This document shows, piece by piece, positions 41,416 to 50,920 of a stretch of 64,000 nt of DNA (the stretch's first letter is position 1; every line of letters starts with the position of its first letter). Made by a program: the position numbers and the translations under genes. Source of the DNA: Desulfobacter sp. (GTDB lineage Bacteria; Desulfobacterota; Desulfobacteria; Desulfobacterales; Desulfobacteraceae); the NCBI GenBank assembly GCA_028768525.1, contig CP054837.1, positions 5,514,001 to 5,578,000 on the forward strand, read 5' to 3'. The notes under the pieces are model-generated. The model made no database searches. It was not told the DNA's origin and saw only the letters and a list, made by a program, of their open reading frames with translations.

Positions 41416-44400
41416 ATGACTCGAGAGGTAACATCACAGAAGGATCTGGCAGGAGCCGTAATGGTGCTGGGCGGGGGCATTGCAGGGATGCAGTCCGCCA
41501 TCGACCTGGCCAATTCCGGCTATTATGTCTATCTGGTTGAAAAATCTTACGCCATCGGCGGCATGATGGCCCGGCTGGATAAGACATTTCCGACCAACGA
41601 CTGCACCATGTGAGTAATCTCACCCAAACTGGTCGAGGTCGGCCGGCATCTGAACATCGAATTGTTGACAAACACAGAACTTTTGGAACTGGACGGAGAG
41701 CAGGGGAACTTTACGGCCAAGATAAAAGAGCGTCCGCGTTATGTCGATCTTGCAAAATGTACCTCCTGCGGGGAATGCGCCAAGGTGTGTCCGGTGGAAA
41801 CTCCCAGCGAACACAACCAGGGGCTGGCACCCCGGAAAGCCATTTTTAAACAATATGAACAGGCCATCCCAGGCGCCTATGGAATCTCCAAACGATCCAT
41901 GGCACCGTGTAAGGCCACATGTCCCGCCCATGTCTCCATCCAGGGATTTATCGCCCTGATGCAGCAGGAAAAATACCATGAGGCCTTGAAGCTATTCAAG
42001 CAGGAGCATCCCTTTCCGGGCTCCTGCGGCAGGGTCTGCCACCATCCCTGTGAATCCGTATGTACCCGGGGGGATGCGGACCAGCCGCTGGCCATCCAAT
42101 ACCTTCACAGGTATCTTGCGGATCTGGATTTTGAAGGGGAGGATCCCTGGATTCCTGAAGTACCGGAAAAACGGGACGAAAAAGTCGCCATTGTCGGCTC
42201 CGGCCCGGCCGGACTCACCACCGCCTATTACCTGGCCCAGAAGGGGTACGGGGTGACGGTATTTGAAAAATTGCCCGTCAAGGGCGGGATGATGGCCGTG
42301 GGCATTCCCGAATACCGTCTGCCCAAGGCGGAGCTGGAAAAGGAAATCGCCGTCATAGAAAAGCTGGGGGTTGATATTAAGACCGGGGTGGCATTCGGAA
42401 CGGACATCACCCTGGACAGCCTTAAATCCGACGGATATTCTGCTGTTTTCATGGCCACAGGCCTCCACGGGTCCAGGGGGCTGGGCGTCAAGGGTGAAGA
42501 TCTGGACGGCGTGCTGAAAGGCACTGAATTTTTGAGAAACGCCGCCATGGGCAACGGTGAAAAACTCTCCGGCAAAACCGTGGTTATCGGCGGAGGCAAC
42601 GTGGCTGTGGACGTGGCCCTTACCGCAAGGCGGCTGGGCTCGGACGATGTCACCATGGTCTGCCTGGAAAAGCGGGACGAGATGCCGGCCTGGGATTACG
42701 AAATCGAAGAGGCCCTGGAAGAAGGAGTGAAAATCGTCAACTCTTTGGGCCCCATAGGGTTCCACGGCACCGGCGGCAAAGTCGAAGAAGTCGCCTTCCA
42801 GGAATGTACTGCCGTATTCGACGAAAACGGCCGGTTTAACCCACAGTTCGACGACTGCAAGCTCACCTCCCACGACGCAGATAATGTCATCGTGGCCATC
42901 GGCCAGATGGGGGAAACGGATTTCGCGGACAAGGAAGGAATCCGCCTGACCCCGCCCGGCGGATACGAGGCCGATCCCGTGACCCTTCAGACCCCCATTG
43001 ACTGGGTGTTTGCCGGCGGCGACGCCTATTACGGCCCCAAATCCGTGGTGGATGCCATTGCCTCGGGCAAGGAGGCGGCGGAATCCATTGACCGGTTCAT
43101 CAACGGCAAGAACCTGAAAGCGGGCCGGGAAAAGAACTATGATTTTGAAAAACCGGAGATCATTGATGTACCCAAACTTGACCGGGTAAAACCCGAACAT
43201 GTCCCCGTGGCGGGCAGGGAAGGCAACTTTGTGGAAGTCACCCAGGGCCTGGTTAAGGAACTGGTGGACCAGGAAGCGGCACGATGCCTTTCCTGCGGCA
43301 TCTGTTCCGAGTGCTACCAGTGTGTGGAGGCCTGTCTGGCCGGGGCCATCGACCACGAGCAGCAACCCGTGGTCAGGGATGTCAGCGTGGGCGCGGTGAT
43401 AATGACCACCGGCGCCACCACCTTTGATCCCTCCGGCATGTCTGATACCTATATGTACCACCGGTCCAAGAATGTGATGACCTCTCTGGAATTTGAGCGG
43501 ATCCTCTCCGCCGGCGGTCCCACCATGGGACATCTGGTGCGGCCCTCGGACGAAAAAGAGCCGGAAAAAATCGCCTGGCTCCAGTGTATCGGTTCCAGGG
43601 ACACCAACCGCTGCGGCAATGGGTATTGTTCCTCGGTCTGCTGCATGTATGCCATCAAGGATGCCATGATCGCCAAGGAACATTCGGAAAAAGACCTGGA
43701 TGCGGCCATCTTCAATATGGATATGCGGGCCTTTGGAAAGGATTATGAAAAATACTACAACCGTGCCGCAGAACAGGACGGGGTGCGGTTCGTAAAATCC
43801 CGGATTCATTCGGTGACCGAGGAGCCGGGCACGGACAACCTGGTCCTCAAGTATGCCGATGAAGCGGGACAGATGCAGGAAGAGATTTTTGACATGGTTA
43901 TCCTTTCGGTGGGGCTCACCATTCCCGAAGAGAGCAAGGCCCTTGCCTCCCGCATCGGTGTGAACCTGGACAAATACGGGTTTGTCCAGACCGCCACATT
44001 CAATCCCCTTGAAACCTCAAGGCCGGGAGTCTATGTCTCCGGCTCCTTCCAGAGCCCCAAGGATATCCCCTCCTCGGTGACCGAGGCGTCGGGATCCGCC
44101 GGTGCCGCCGGTATCCACCTGGCCCCGGCCCGCCACACACTGACCAAAACCGTGACCATGCCCGAAGAACGGGATGTCCTGGGTGAAGAACCCAGGGTCG
44201 GTGTTTTTGTCTGTCGCTGCGGCATCAATATTGCCGGCATCATTGATGTGGATGCCATTGAGAATTACGCCAAAAGCCTGCCCAATGTGGTCTACACCGG
44301 CGAGAACCTTTTTACCTGTTCCCAGGATACCCAGGTGACCATCAAGGAGGTGATCGACGAGCATAAACTCAACCGGGTGGTGGTGGCCTCCTGCACCCCC

Positions 44401-45858
44401 AAGACCCATGAGGGCATTTTCATGGATACCCTGGAGGAGGCCGGGCTCAATAAATACCTCTTTGAGATGGCCAATATCCGGAACCAGGATTCATGGATGC
44501 ACTTCCACGAACCTGAGCAGGCCACAGCCAAGGCCAAGGACCTCATCCGCATGGCCGTGGCCAGGGTCTCCACCCTGGGGCCGCTGCACGATAAACGGAT
44601 TTCCATCATTGACAAGGCCCTGGTCATCGGCGGCGGCATCGCCGGCATGACGGCGGCAAGGGGCCTGGCCGATCAGGGGTTCCATGTGACCCTCCTGGAA
44701 AAGGAAGACCGCTTAGGGGGACTTGGCAACCGGCTCCACCACACCATTGAGGGGGACGACATCCAGGCCTTTGTCAAGGATCTGATCAGCACCATGGAAA
44801 ACCACGATAAGATTGACGTGCTTAAACAGGCCCTGGTGGTGGGATTCGGCGGCTACAAGGGCAACTTTAAAACCGAGGTTCTGGTGGGACCCGCCATGAA
44901 AGAGGTGAAAATAGACCACGGTGTCATGATCGTGGCCACCGGCGCCAACGAGTATAAACCCAAGGAGTTCCTCTACAACGAGAGCGATAATGTGGTCACC
45001 CAGCTGGAACTGGCCGATCTCATCGAAGAGGGCAGGGCCGACAACCTGGACCGGGTGGTGATGATCCAATGCGTGGGATCCCGGAACGAGGAAAATCCCA
45101 ACTGCTCAAGGATCTGTTGCCAGAATGCGGTGAAGAACGCCATCGCCCTCAAGGAAAGAAACCCTGAGACGGATGTATTTATTCTTTACCGGGATATGCG
45201 GATGTATTCCATGATGGAAGAGTTCTACACCCAGGCACGGAACTTGGGGGTGATCTTCTCCCGGTTTGACCGGGATGATCCGCCCCAGGTGGCCCAGGCC
45301 GACGAAGGCCTCACCGTGACCTTCAGGGACCATGTCCTGGGCCGGCACATAGAGGCCTCCTGCGATATGGTGGCGCTGAGTGCCGGGGTGAAAGCCTCGG
45401 ACACCGAGGAACTTTCCACCATTATCAAGACCCAGCGGAACCCCGAGGGCTTTTTCATGGAAGCCCATGTCAAGCTGCGGCCCGTGGATGCCGCCACTGA
45501 AGGGGTGTTCATCTGCGGCACGGCCCACGGTCCCAAGCTCATCACCGAGACCGTGTCCCAGGCCATGGCCGCGGCCTCCCGTGCCACCACCTTCCTGGCC
45601 CAGGATTACTTGACCCTGTCGGCGGTGGTGGCGGAAGTGGACCAGTCCCATTGCGCATCCTGCCTGGTCTGCGTCAGGTCCTGTCCCTACCATGTGCCGG
45701 TGATCAATGAGGAAGGGGTCTCCTATATCGACCCGGCGCTCTGCCAGGGCTGCGGGGTCTGCGCCTCGGAATGTCCGGCCAAAACCATAAAATTGAACTG
45801 GTATGAAGACGAATCATTGCTCAGCAAGGTGGAATCCCTGCTGGAGGGGGTAATATGA
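41416..45858 (+). CDS. hdrA: Selenocysteine-containing HdrA-type flavoprotein with inserted GltD-like module and second HdrA-like half
   Basis: 1480 residues if the TGA at 41611-41613 is read as Sec66. HdrA N-terminal FAD domain (VMVLGGGIAGMQSAIDLA), then NDCTM-Sec-VISPKLVEVGRH where other HdrA have Cys; a [4Fe-4S] motif CTSCGECAKVC (115-125); a GltD/NfnB-like NAD(P)H-FAD module (about 160-570, CKATCPAHVSIQGF, VAIVGSGPAGLTTAYYLA); more HdrA sequence with CLSCGICSECYQC; a second HdrA-like half with its own FAD site (ALVIGGGIAGMTAARG, about 1069); and two C-terminal ferredoxin motifs (CASCLVCVRSC, CQGCGVCASEC). Start supported by GAGGAGGT. Predicted flavin-based electron-bifurcation hub for the MvhD-MetVF enzymes encoded downstream. 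Confidence 0.9.
41629..41646 (+). promoter_or_regulatory. Bacterial SECIS hairpin for hdrA UGA
   Basis: CTGGTC (41629-41634) and GGCCGG (41641-41646) form a 6-bp stem (G-U pairs included) with the loop GAGGTC, starting 15 bases after the UGA. The AGGU-type apical loop resembles that of the E. coli fdhF SECIS bound by SelB. Confidence 0.7.
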
Positions 45859-46316
45859 CAAAAGAATTCGATCCGGCCACATTCGATCCGGTGATCCTGG
45901 CCTTTTGCTGTAATTACTGAGGGTATTCAGCCGCGGACCTGGCAGGTTCCATGAGACTGAAGATTCCCACAAGCTTTAGAATTATCCGTCTTCCCTGTAC
46001 CGGTAAGCTGGACCTGATTCATGTACTCCGGGCCTTTGAAAAAGGCGCCGACGGTGTCTTCTGCGTCGGATGCATGGAAGGGGACTGTCACTTCAACCAG
46101 GGCAATTTCAGGGCCCGCAAGCGAATTGAGCAGGCGGCCCGGCTGCTGGACACGGTCGGCGTGGGCGGAGACCGGGTGAGAATGTACAACCTCTCCTCCG
46201 GCGAAGGACCGCTCTTTGCCCAGTATGCCACGGAAATGGTGGAACACATAAGGGAAATGGGGCCCAGCCCCATCCGGCTGCAAAAGCAGAAAACGGCCAG
46301 CAGTGCGGCCGCTTGA
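45855..46316 (+). CDS. mvhD: MvhD-type electron-transfer subunit, selenoprotein
   Basis: 153 residues if TGA 45918-45920 is read as Sec22, in the motif FCCNY-Sec-GYSAADLAGSMR, where MvhD has a Cys-rich [2Fe-2S] site. Further family signatures follow: IPTSFRIIRLPCTGKLD, GADGVFCVGCMEGDCHFNQGN and RARKRIEQAARLLDTVG. In HdrA-MvhD systems this subunit passes electrons to the HdrA flavin. The ATG overlaps the hdrA stop as ATGA. Starting instead at an ATG after the TGA would delete the conserved N-terminal cluster-binding motif. Confidence 0.9.
45935..45950 (+). promoter_or_regulatory. Bacterial SECIS hairpin for mvhD UGA
   Basis: GGACCT (45935-45940) pairs with AGGT-T-CC (45944-45950) as a 6-bp stem with one bulged U and a small GGC loop, starting 14 bases after the UGA. 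Spacing nearly equals that of the hdrA element; a bulged U also occurs in the E. coli fdhF SECIS, though on the other strand of the stem. Confidence 0.6.
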
Positions 46317-46366
46317 GACGCATGATCAAGCAGATGACTTATTAACCGCTGATATGAGGTATAGGT

Positions 46367-47035
46367 ATGATAATAGCAGAGAAAAAACCCATTGAAGAGA
46401 TCATTGAAGAGGTGAAGGGCTATGACCGCCTTCTCATCCTCGGGTGCAACGAATGCGTCACCGTGTGCGAGGCCGGGGGCAAAAAGGAAGTGGAGGTGCT
46501 TGCATCTGCCCTGCGCATGTATTTCATCACCCAGGGCAATGAAAAAGTGATTGATGAGCGGACCCTTGAACGCCAGTGCGACCATGAATACTTAGAAGAA
46601 ATCCGGAGCAGTATTGACGATTACGATGCGGTGGTTTCCCTGGCCTGCGGGGTGGGGGTTCAGTTTACCGCAGAAAAATACCTGACCACCCCCATTCTGC
46701 CCGGGGTGAACACCGTCTGCCTTGGGGCCAATGAAGACCGGGGGCTGTGGACCGAACGATGCCAGGCCTGCGGCTCCTGTATCCTGGCGAGAACCGGCGG
46801 CATCTGCCCGGTGTCCAGGTGCGCCAAACGGGTGCTCAACGGCCCCTGCGGCGGTTCCACCAACGGCAAATGCGAGCTGGGCAAGGATACGGACTGCGCA
46901 TGGCAGCTCATCGTCGACCGGCTAAAGGCGCTGGGCAAGATGGATGACTATGAAGTGGTTACCCCTATCAAAGACTGGTCCACCGACAGAGCTGGCGGCC
47001 CCAGAACCGTAACCAGGGAGGATGTGAAGATATGA
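46367..47035 (+). CDS. metV: Methylene-tetrahydrofolate reductase accessory subunit MetV
   Basis: 222-residue iron-sulfur/zinc partner of MetF in Wood-Ljungdahl organisms. Cysteine clusters: LGCNECVTVCEAGGKKEV near the N-terminus, and CQACGSCILARTGGICPVSRC, NGPCGGSTNGKCELG toward the C-terminus. It overlaps metF by four bases. In acetogens MetV links MetF to an electron-transfer module, and here the HdrA/MvhD genes upstream would provide it. Confidence 0.93.
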   Translation: MIIAEKKPIEEIIEEVKGYDRLLILGCNECVTVCEAGGKKEVEVLASALRMYFITQGNEKVIDERTLERQCDHEYLEEIRSSIDDYDAVVSLACGVGVQFTAEKYLTTPILPGVNTVCLGANEDRGLWTERCQACGSCILARTGGICPVSRCAKRVLNGPCGGSTNGKCELGKDTDCAWQLIVDRLKALGKMDDYEVVTPIKDWSTDRAGGPRTVTREDVKI

Positions 47036-47964
47036 GCGAGGTAAAGACTGAAAGCAGGCTGGAAAAGGTGATGAGAGCAGGCCACCTGGGCGTGACGTCG
47101 GAATGCGGTCCCCCCAGGGGCAGTGACCCGGAAGAAGTCCGGCACAAGGGCAAACTGATCAAGGACCATGTGGATGCCGTCAACGTGACGGACAACCAGA
47201 CTGCCATGACCCGCATGTCATCGCTGGCTGCCTGTGTCCACCTCAAACTGGAGGGGCTGGAACCGGTTCTCCAGATGGTGACCCGGGACCGAAACCGTGT
47301 GGCGCTCCAAAGCGATATTCTGGGGGCGGCCTCATTTAATATAAACAATATGCTCTGCCTCTCCGGCGACCACCAGAGTTTCGGCGACTGTGCCCAGGGC
47401 CAGAACGTCCATGACCTGGATTCCATGCAGCTGGTCCAGACCGTAAGGTATATGCGGGACGAGGGCAAGTTCCTGGGCGGGGATGATATACACCGGCCGC
47501 CCAAGATGTTTGTGGGCGCGGCCGCCAATCCCTTTGCCGACCCCTTCGAGATCCGGATCCCGAGACTGGCCAAGAAAATTGCCTGCGGCGCGGAATTTAT
47601 CCAGACCCAGTGTATCTACAATATAGATAAGTTCAAGGAATGGATCCGCAGGGCCGTGGACCGGGGGCTGACGGAAAAGGCCTTTATCATGGCCGGGATG
47701 ACCCCCATGAAGTCCGTGGGTATGGCCAAATATATGAAGAGCAAGGTGCCCGGCATGGACGTGCCCGATGAGATCATCAAGCGGCTTTCGGGTGTGGAAA
47801 AGGGCAAGCAGGCCCAGGAAGGCATCGACATCTGCGTTGAGCACATCCAGGAACTCAAGGAGGTGGATGGCGTGGCCGGTTTCCATGTCATGGCCATTGA
47901 ATGGGAAGAAAAAGTACCCGAGATCGTTGAGCGGGCAGGGCTCTATCCCCGGCCCGAAGTATAA
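47032..47964 (+). CDS. metF: 5,10-methylenetetrahydrofolate reductase
   Basis: FAD enzyme that reduces methylene-THF to methyl-THF in the methyl branch of the Wood-Ljungdahl pathway, or runs in reverse during acetate oxidation. 310 residues with TSECGPPRGSDPEEV, VNVTDNQTAMTRMSSLA, LCLSGDHQSFGDC, VGAAANPFADPFEIRIPRLAKK, IQTQCIYNIDKFKEWI and VAGFHVMAIEWEEKV. Last gene of the hdrA-mvhD-metV-metF operon, followed by a strong terminator. Confidence 0.95.
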   Translation: MSEVKTESRLEKVMRAGHLGVTSECGPPRGSDPEEVRHKGKLIKDHVDAVNVTDNQTAMTRMSSLAACVHLKLEGLEPVLQMVTRDRNRVALQSDILGAASFNINNMLCLSGDHQSFGDCAQGQNVHDLDSMQLVQTVRYMRDEGKFLGGDDIHRPPKMFVGAAANPFADPFEIRIPRLAKKIACGAEFIQTQCIYNIDKFKEWIRRAVDRGLTEKAFIMAGMTPMKSVGMAKYMKSKVPGMDVPDEIIKRLSGVEKGKQAQEGIDICVEHIQELKEVDGVAGFHVMAIEWEEKVPEIVERAGLYPRPEV

Positions 47965-48006
47965 ATGGAATATATGTGTTAGACAAAATGCGTTAGGCTG
48001 TAGTAC

Positions 48007-48048
48007 GGCCCCGGTTCAGGAAAATCCTTTACCGGGGCCTCTTTTTTT
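48007..48048 (+). terminator. Terminator of the hdrA-mvhD-metVF operon
   Basis: GGCCCCGGT (48007-48015) pairs with ACCGGGGCC (48031-48039), with a further inner AGGA/TCCT helix separated by a TC/TT internal loop, then CTTTTTTT. Confidence 0.93.
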
Positions 48049-48137
48049 ATTATGAGATAGTACAAATGAGTTGAACGCCCCGTTTTGGGTCCATCACCGG
48101 AAACAGAACCCGAAGGAGAGAACCGCAAGGAGATAAT

Positions 48138-48527
48138 ATGGCTGTAATCGTCAAATATATTGTTGTCAGGAATGGAGAGGAAAAAATGACGTTTGTGACA
48201 AAGAAAGAGGCAGACGCCTATGACAAGATGCTGGATATTGCCGACAATCTTTTTAATTTCCTCGGAGACGCAGACCTGAACCTTGACGAGAACCAGCAGG
48301 AAGAAATATCCCTCCTCCTGGCCCAGCGCAGGGATGAGATCATGCCCCTTTTAAGGGGGATGAAACCCAAAAAAGAGGCGGCCCCGGCTAAAAAGCCCGC
48401 TGCAAAGGCGCCGGCTAAAAAAGCTCCGGCAAAAAAGGCATCCGCCGCCAAACCTGCCCCCGGTAAGTCAAAGGCGCCGGCAAAGCCTGCCAAGGCCGCT
48501 TCCGCAGCAAAGAAAACAGCAGGGTAA
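48138..48527 (+). CDS. YebG-family protein with lysine/alanine-rich histone-like tail
   Basis: 129 residues. The first 78 match YebG, a DNA-damage-inducible protein of enteric bacteria (MAVIVKYIVVRNGEEKMTFVTKKEADAYDKMLD). The last 50 residues are repeats of Lys-Ala-Pro (KKPAAKAPAKKAPAKK), like histone H1 or AlgP tails, predicted to bind DNA non-specifically. E. coli YebG lacks this basic tail. Starts after AAGGAG. No LexA box of the CTGT-N8-ACAG type was found upstream, so SOS control is not evident. Confidence 0.85.
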   Translation: MAVIVKYIVVRNGEEKMTFVTKKEADAYDKMLDIADNLFNFLGDADLNLDENQQEEISLLLAQRRDEIMPLLRGMKPKKEAAPAKKPAAKAPAKKAPAKKASAAKPAPGKSKAPAKPAKAASAAKKTAG

Positions 48528-48530
48528 CCT

Positions 48531-49223
48531 TTAGCTGCCTGCCGGTATCTTTCCTTTATCGAACCACCGGCGGGCAACATAGATGAAGGGGGTGTCCGCC
48601 GCCCCCACCACCCATTTGAGAATATAGGTGGTCCAGAAAATTTCTATCAGCGCCCCGGTCGGATATACCCCCCAGAAGGCCACAATGGTGAAGAGGGAAG
48701 AATCAATGAACTGGCTGGCCATGGTGGATGCGTTGTTGCGCAGCCACAGGAAGCGTTTGGCCGGGAATCTGTTTTTCCAGAATTCAAATGCCCATACATC
48801 GTGGGTCTGGGAGATGAGATAGGCCAGGAGGCTGGCGCCTGCAATCCTGGGCATGAACCCGAAAATGGTGGAAAGGCTTTGCTGGGCAAAATCATCGGCT
48901 GCCGGGGCAAAGGCCAGGGCCAGGTTCATGAGCCCCGTCATCACCACCAGGGAAAAGAGACCGATGTAAACCGCTTTTCTGGCGTCCTTTTTACCGTAAA
49001 TTTCCGAGAGAATATCCGTCACCAGAAAAGATGAGGCATAGACAATATTGCCAAGGGTTGCCGTGATGCCGAAAAGGTCCACCAGTTTGATGACCTGTAC
49101 ATTGGCCACGATGGCCGCCAGGGGCACCCAGGCGTACAGCCCGGTGCGTCCGAAAAAACGGTATGCGATGAGGATGCATCCGAAGTTGACGGCCAGCATG
49201 GCCGCCCAGAGAAGTTCGTTCAA
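48531..49223 (-). CDS. Queuosine precursor transporter (QPTR/YhhQ family)
   Basis: 230-residue inner-membrane protein of the VUT/YhhQ family that imports the queuosine precursors preQ0/preQ1. Hydrophobic segments include LLWAAMLAVNFGCILIAYRFF and YASSFLVTDILSEIYGKKDA, the latter a family hallmark. The start is a TTG at 49223 preceded by GGAG at seven bases. A preQ1-I riboswitch overlaps that Shine-Dalgarno sequence, which independently supports both the start and the substrate. Confidence 0.93.
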   Translation of the reverse strand: MNELLWAAMLAVNFGCILIAYRFFGRTGLYAWVPLAAIVANVQVIKLVDLFGITATLGNIVYASSFLVTDILSEIYGKKDARKAVYIGLFSLVVMTGLMNLALAFAPAADDFAQQSLSTIFGFMPRIAGASLLAYLISQTHDVWAFEFWKNRFPAKRFLWLRNNASTMASQFIDSSLFTIVAFWGVYPTGALIEIFWTTYILKWVVGAADTPFIYVARRWFDKGKIPAGS

Positions 49224-49230
49224 GTTAATT

Positions 49231-49265
49231 CTCCAGTTTTGTTGAGGCGGGTAGCTGTGACCGCC
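49231..49265 (-). promoter_or_regulatory. preQ1-I riboswitch (translational)
   Basis: Read on the minus strand: P1 stem GGCGG (49265-49261) and CCGCC (49250-49246), loop beginning TCACAG, and an A-rich tail CAACAAAAC (49244-49236) leading into TGGAG. The arrangement matches the compact preQ1-I aptamer of Thermoanaerobacter tengcongensis (loop UCGCAG, tail AACAAAAC). The tail runs into the GGAG of the downstream transporter, so ligand binding would sequester the ribosome-binding site. Confidence 0.9.
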
Positions 49266-49401
49266 GGGTTAAATATTCAAAAGGGTGGCAAACCTACCAG
49301 ATTTTAACCAAAAAATCAAATGACCACCGCCGCGCTTGCAGGGTGATCCCATGAACGTATGGAGGAACCCGGCAGGGGCAGGGCAAAGGCGCGCCGCTAA
49401 A

Positions 49402-49428
49402 CTTCAGCGGTCTTCCTGACCGCTGAAG
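49402..49428. other. 11-bp perfect inverted repeat
   Basis: CTTCAGCGGTC and GACCGCTGAAG flank TTCCT. It lies about 100 bases beyond the stop of the lipoprotein gene on the minus strand and before the preQ1 riboswitch, so it may terminate the lipoprotein transcript, although only TTT follows. Nothing else is recognised in 49266-49526. Confidence 0.5.
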
Positions 49429-49526
49429 CGCGATCCGGCCGGCCTTTGTCGTCCATGACAGTCCGGCCTCCGACGCCGCTCTGCCCCTTTGCCCCCCCCT
49501 GCCTGGACATCGGGGCCTGTCAGGCA

Positions 49527-50255
49527 TCAGGGGATGTCCGTAAAGTATGCCCGGGTGTCCACCACCCGGTGGATGGTGTAGGGGGCGCCCGGCCTCAGGA
49601 TAAACTCGCTGGCCCCGAAGGGGGCATTGGGATTGCCCCAGTCATAGGTATAGCCCAGCCCGGTCCAGGGGATCCCGGGGCGGGTCCTGAAATCCTGGAA
49701 ATATAGGTTTTTGTAGAAATTGGCATAGTCCGAGATTCCGGCCACCCGGGGCAGGGGATCCGGAAATGAAAGGTCGCATTTTTTATCGTCCACTTCCGGG
49801 TCCATGCAGGGACGGAACATGTCGGCCGGATCCACCCAGAGTTCGATAAACACATCATAGGTCCAATCCGGTTTCAGCCCCAGGTACTGCTTGAGCCGAA
49901 GCTCAAGGGCGGCCTGTTCTGTGCCGGGGTGGGTCTTAAGGTAGTTCCTGCCGAATGCCCGGACCTGGGGGGCGGTTGTCACCCAGGTGACATAGGCTTC
50001 CGCGCCATCCGTCCGGGTTTTTCCCTTGTAAAAGCGCTCGTAACTGTTCCGGCTCTTCCACATGACCACCAGCACCCGGTTGCCATCCGGGTGAAAGATA
50101 AGGTCGGGATTATCTGGCCGGACCGGTATCAGGTTGTCGTACACATCCTTGGGCGCCACCACGGATGCGTCCTGCACTGCCCTGTCAAACTGCGTGGTAG
50201 CGGTGCAGGAGATGATATTCAGACATGCCAGAATAAGGATAAAATACGGTTTCAC
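49527..50255 (-). CDS. Predicted lipoprotein of unknown function
   Basis: 242 residues. A hydrophobic leader ends in a lipobox-like IISC (Cys17), predicting lipid attachment and export. The mature part is hydrophilic, contains one Cys pair (CMDPEVDDKKC) and has motifs such as GNRVLVVMWKSRNSYERFY and LGYTYDWGNPNAPFGASEF. No family or catalytic motif is recognised. It lies between the riboswitch-controlled transporter and a LysE exporter, 26 bases after the latter, and may be cotranscribed with it. Confidence 0.75.
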   Translation of the reverse strand: MKPYFILILACLNIISCTATTQFDRAVQDASVVAPKDVYDNLIPVRPDNPDLIFHPDGNRVLVVMWKSRNSYERFYKGKTRTDGAEAYVTWVTTAPQVRAFGRNYLKTHPGTEQAALELRLKQYLGLKPDWTYDVFIELWVDPADMFRPCMDPEVDDKKCDLSFPDPLPRVAGISDYANFYKNLYFQDFRTRPGIPWTGLGYTYDWGNPNAPFGASEFILRPGAPYTIHRVVDTRAYFTDIP

Positions 50256-50281
50256 GATGCGTTCCTCTGAAGTGATTGGGA

Positions 50282-50920
50282 TTACATTTTATCGGTAGTC
50301 GCCAATTTGACGCCCAGGCCGATAAATAGTCCCCCCAACCCGCGATCCATCCAACGGGATACTTTTTTATTGTTGCTGAGATATGAGGTCAGTTTTCCCC
50401 CGATAAGAATGAGAGGCGGTTCAACAAAGGCGGCGGTAGCTATGATAAGAAACCCATGAAGGAATAATTGCGCACTGACCGGGCCGGCGCCTTCCACCGC
50501 GAATTGCGGGAGGAAAGCGAGGAAAAATACCGCAACTTTCGGATTTAATACCGACACTAAAATCCCCTGTTTAAAAATTTTTAGCAGACCTTTGGAAGCG
50601 GCATGATCTGTTGTGGAGATTAATACGCCTTTCGAACACAGTGCATGGATTCCGAGCCAGATGAGATAGGCTGCTCCCGCCCATTTTACAACCAGGAAGG
50701 CCATGGCAGATGTGGCCAGGATCGCAGATAAACCCAAGGCGGCAAAAAGAACATGAATAAACGCGCCGGACCAGATGCCGAACATGGCCGAAAAGCCTGA
50801 AGAGATGCCCCTCCTGGCTGTTTGCCCAAGGATAAACGCCATGTCTGGTCCTGGTGATAAATTTAACAAAAAGGCCGCTGTAAAAAAGGTAACCCAATGT
50901 GAAAACGTATAATCGAACAT
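50282..50920 (-). CDS. LysE/RhtB-family amino-acid exporter
   Basis: 212-residue membrane protein with about six hydrophobic segments and the family signature LLNLSPGPDMAFILGQTARRGISSGF at residues 19-44, then NPKVAVFFLAFLPQF. Exports amino acids or related metabolites by proton antiport; substrate unknown. Confidence 0.92.
   Translation of the reverse strand: MFDYTFSHWVTFFTAAFLLNLSPGPDMAFILGQTARRGISSGFSAMFGIWSGAFIHVLFAALGLSAILATSAMAFLVVKWAGAAYLIWLGIHALCSKGVLISTTDHAASKGLLKIFKQGILVSVLNPKVAVFFLAFLPQFAVEGAGPVSAQLFLHGFLIIATAAFVEPPLILIGGKLTSYLSNNKKVSRWMDRGLGGLFIGLGVKLATTDKM

Noticed and set aside
41416..41613. Short HdrA-like gene ending at TGA 41611, followed by a separate large gene (frameshift or nonsense pseudogene)
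   Set aside because: The TGA falls exactly on the conserved HdrA Cys position, the frame continues with the conserved sequence (VISPKLVEVGRH), and a SECIS-like hairpin follows. Selenocysteine is the better explanation.
41992..43809. 605-residue frame antisense to hdrA
   Set aside because: Mirror of a strongly conserved gene in GC-rich DNA, with no start signal or family features.
45951..46316. MvhD gene starting at the ATG 45951
   Set aside because: This would delete the conserved N-terminal cluster-binding motif. The upstream ATG at 45855 overlaps the hdrA stop and reads through one UGA in that motif.
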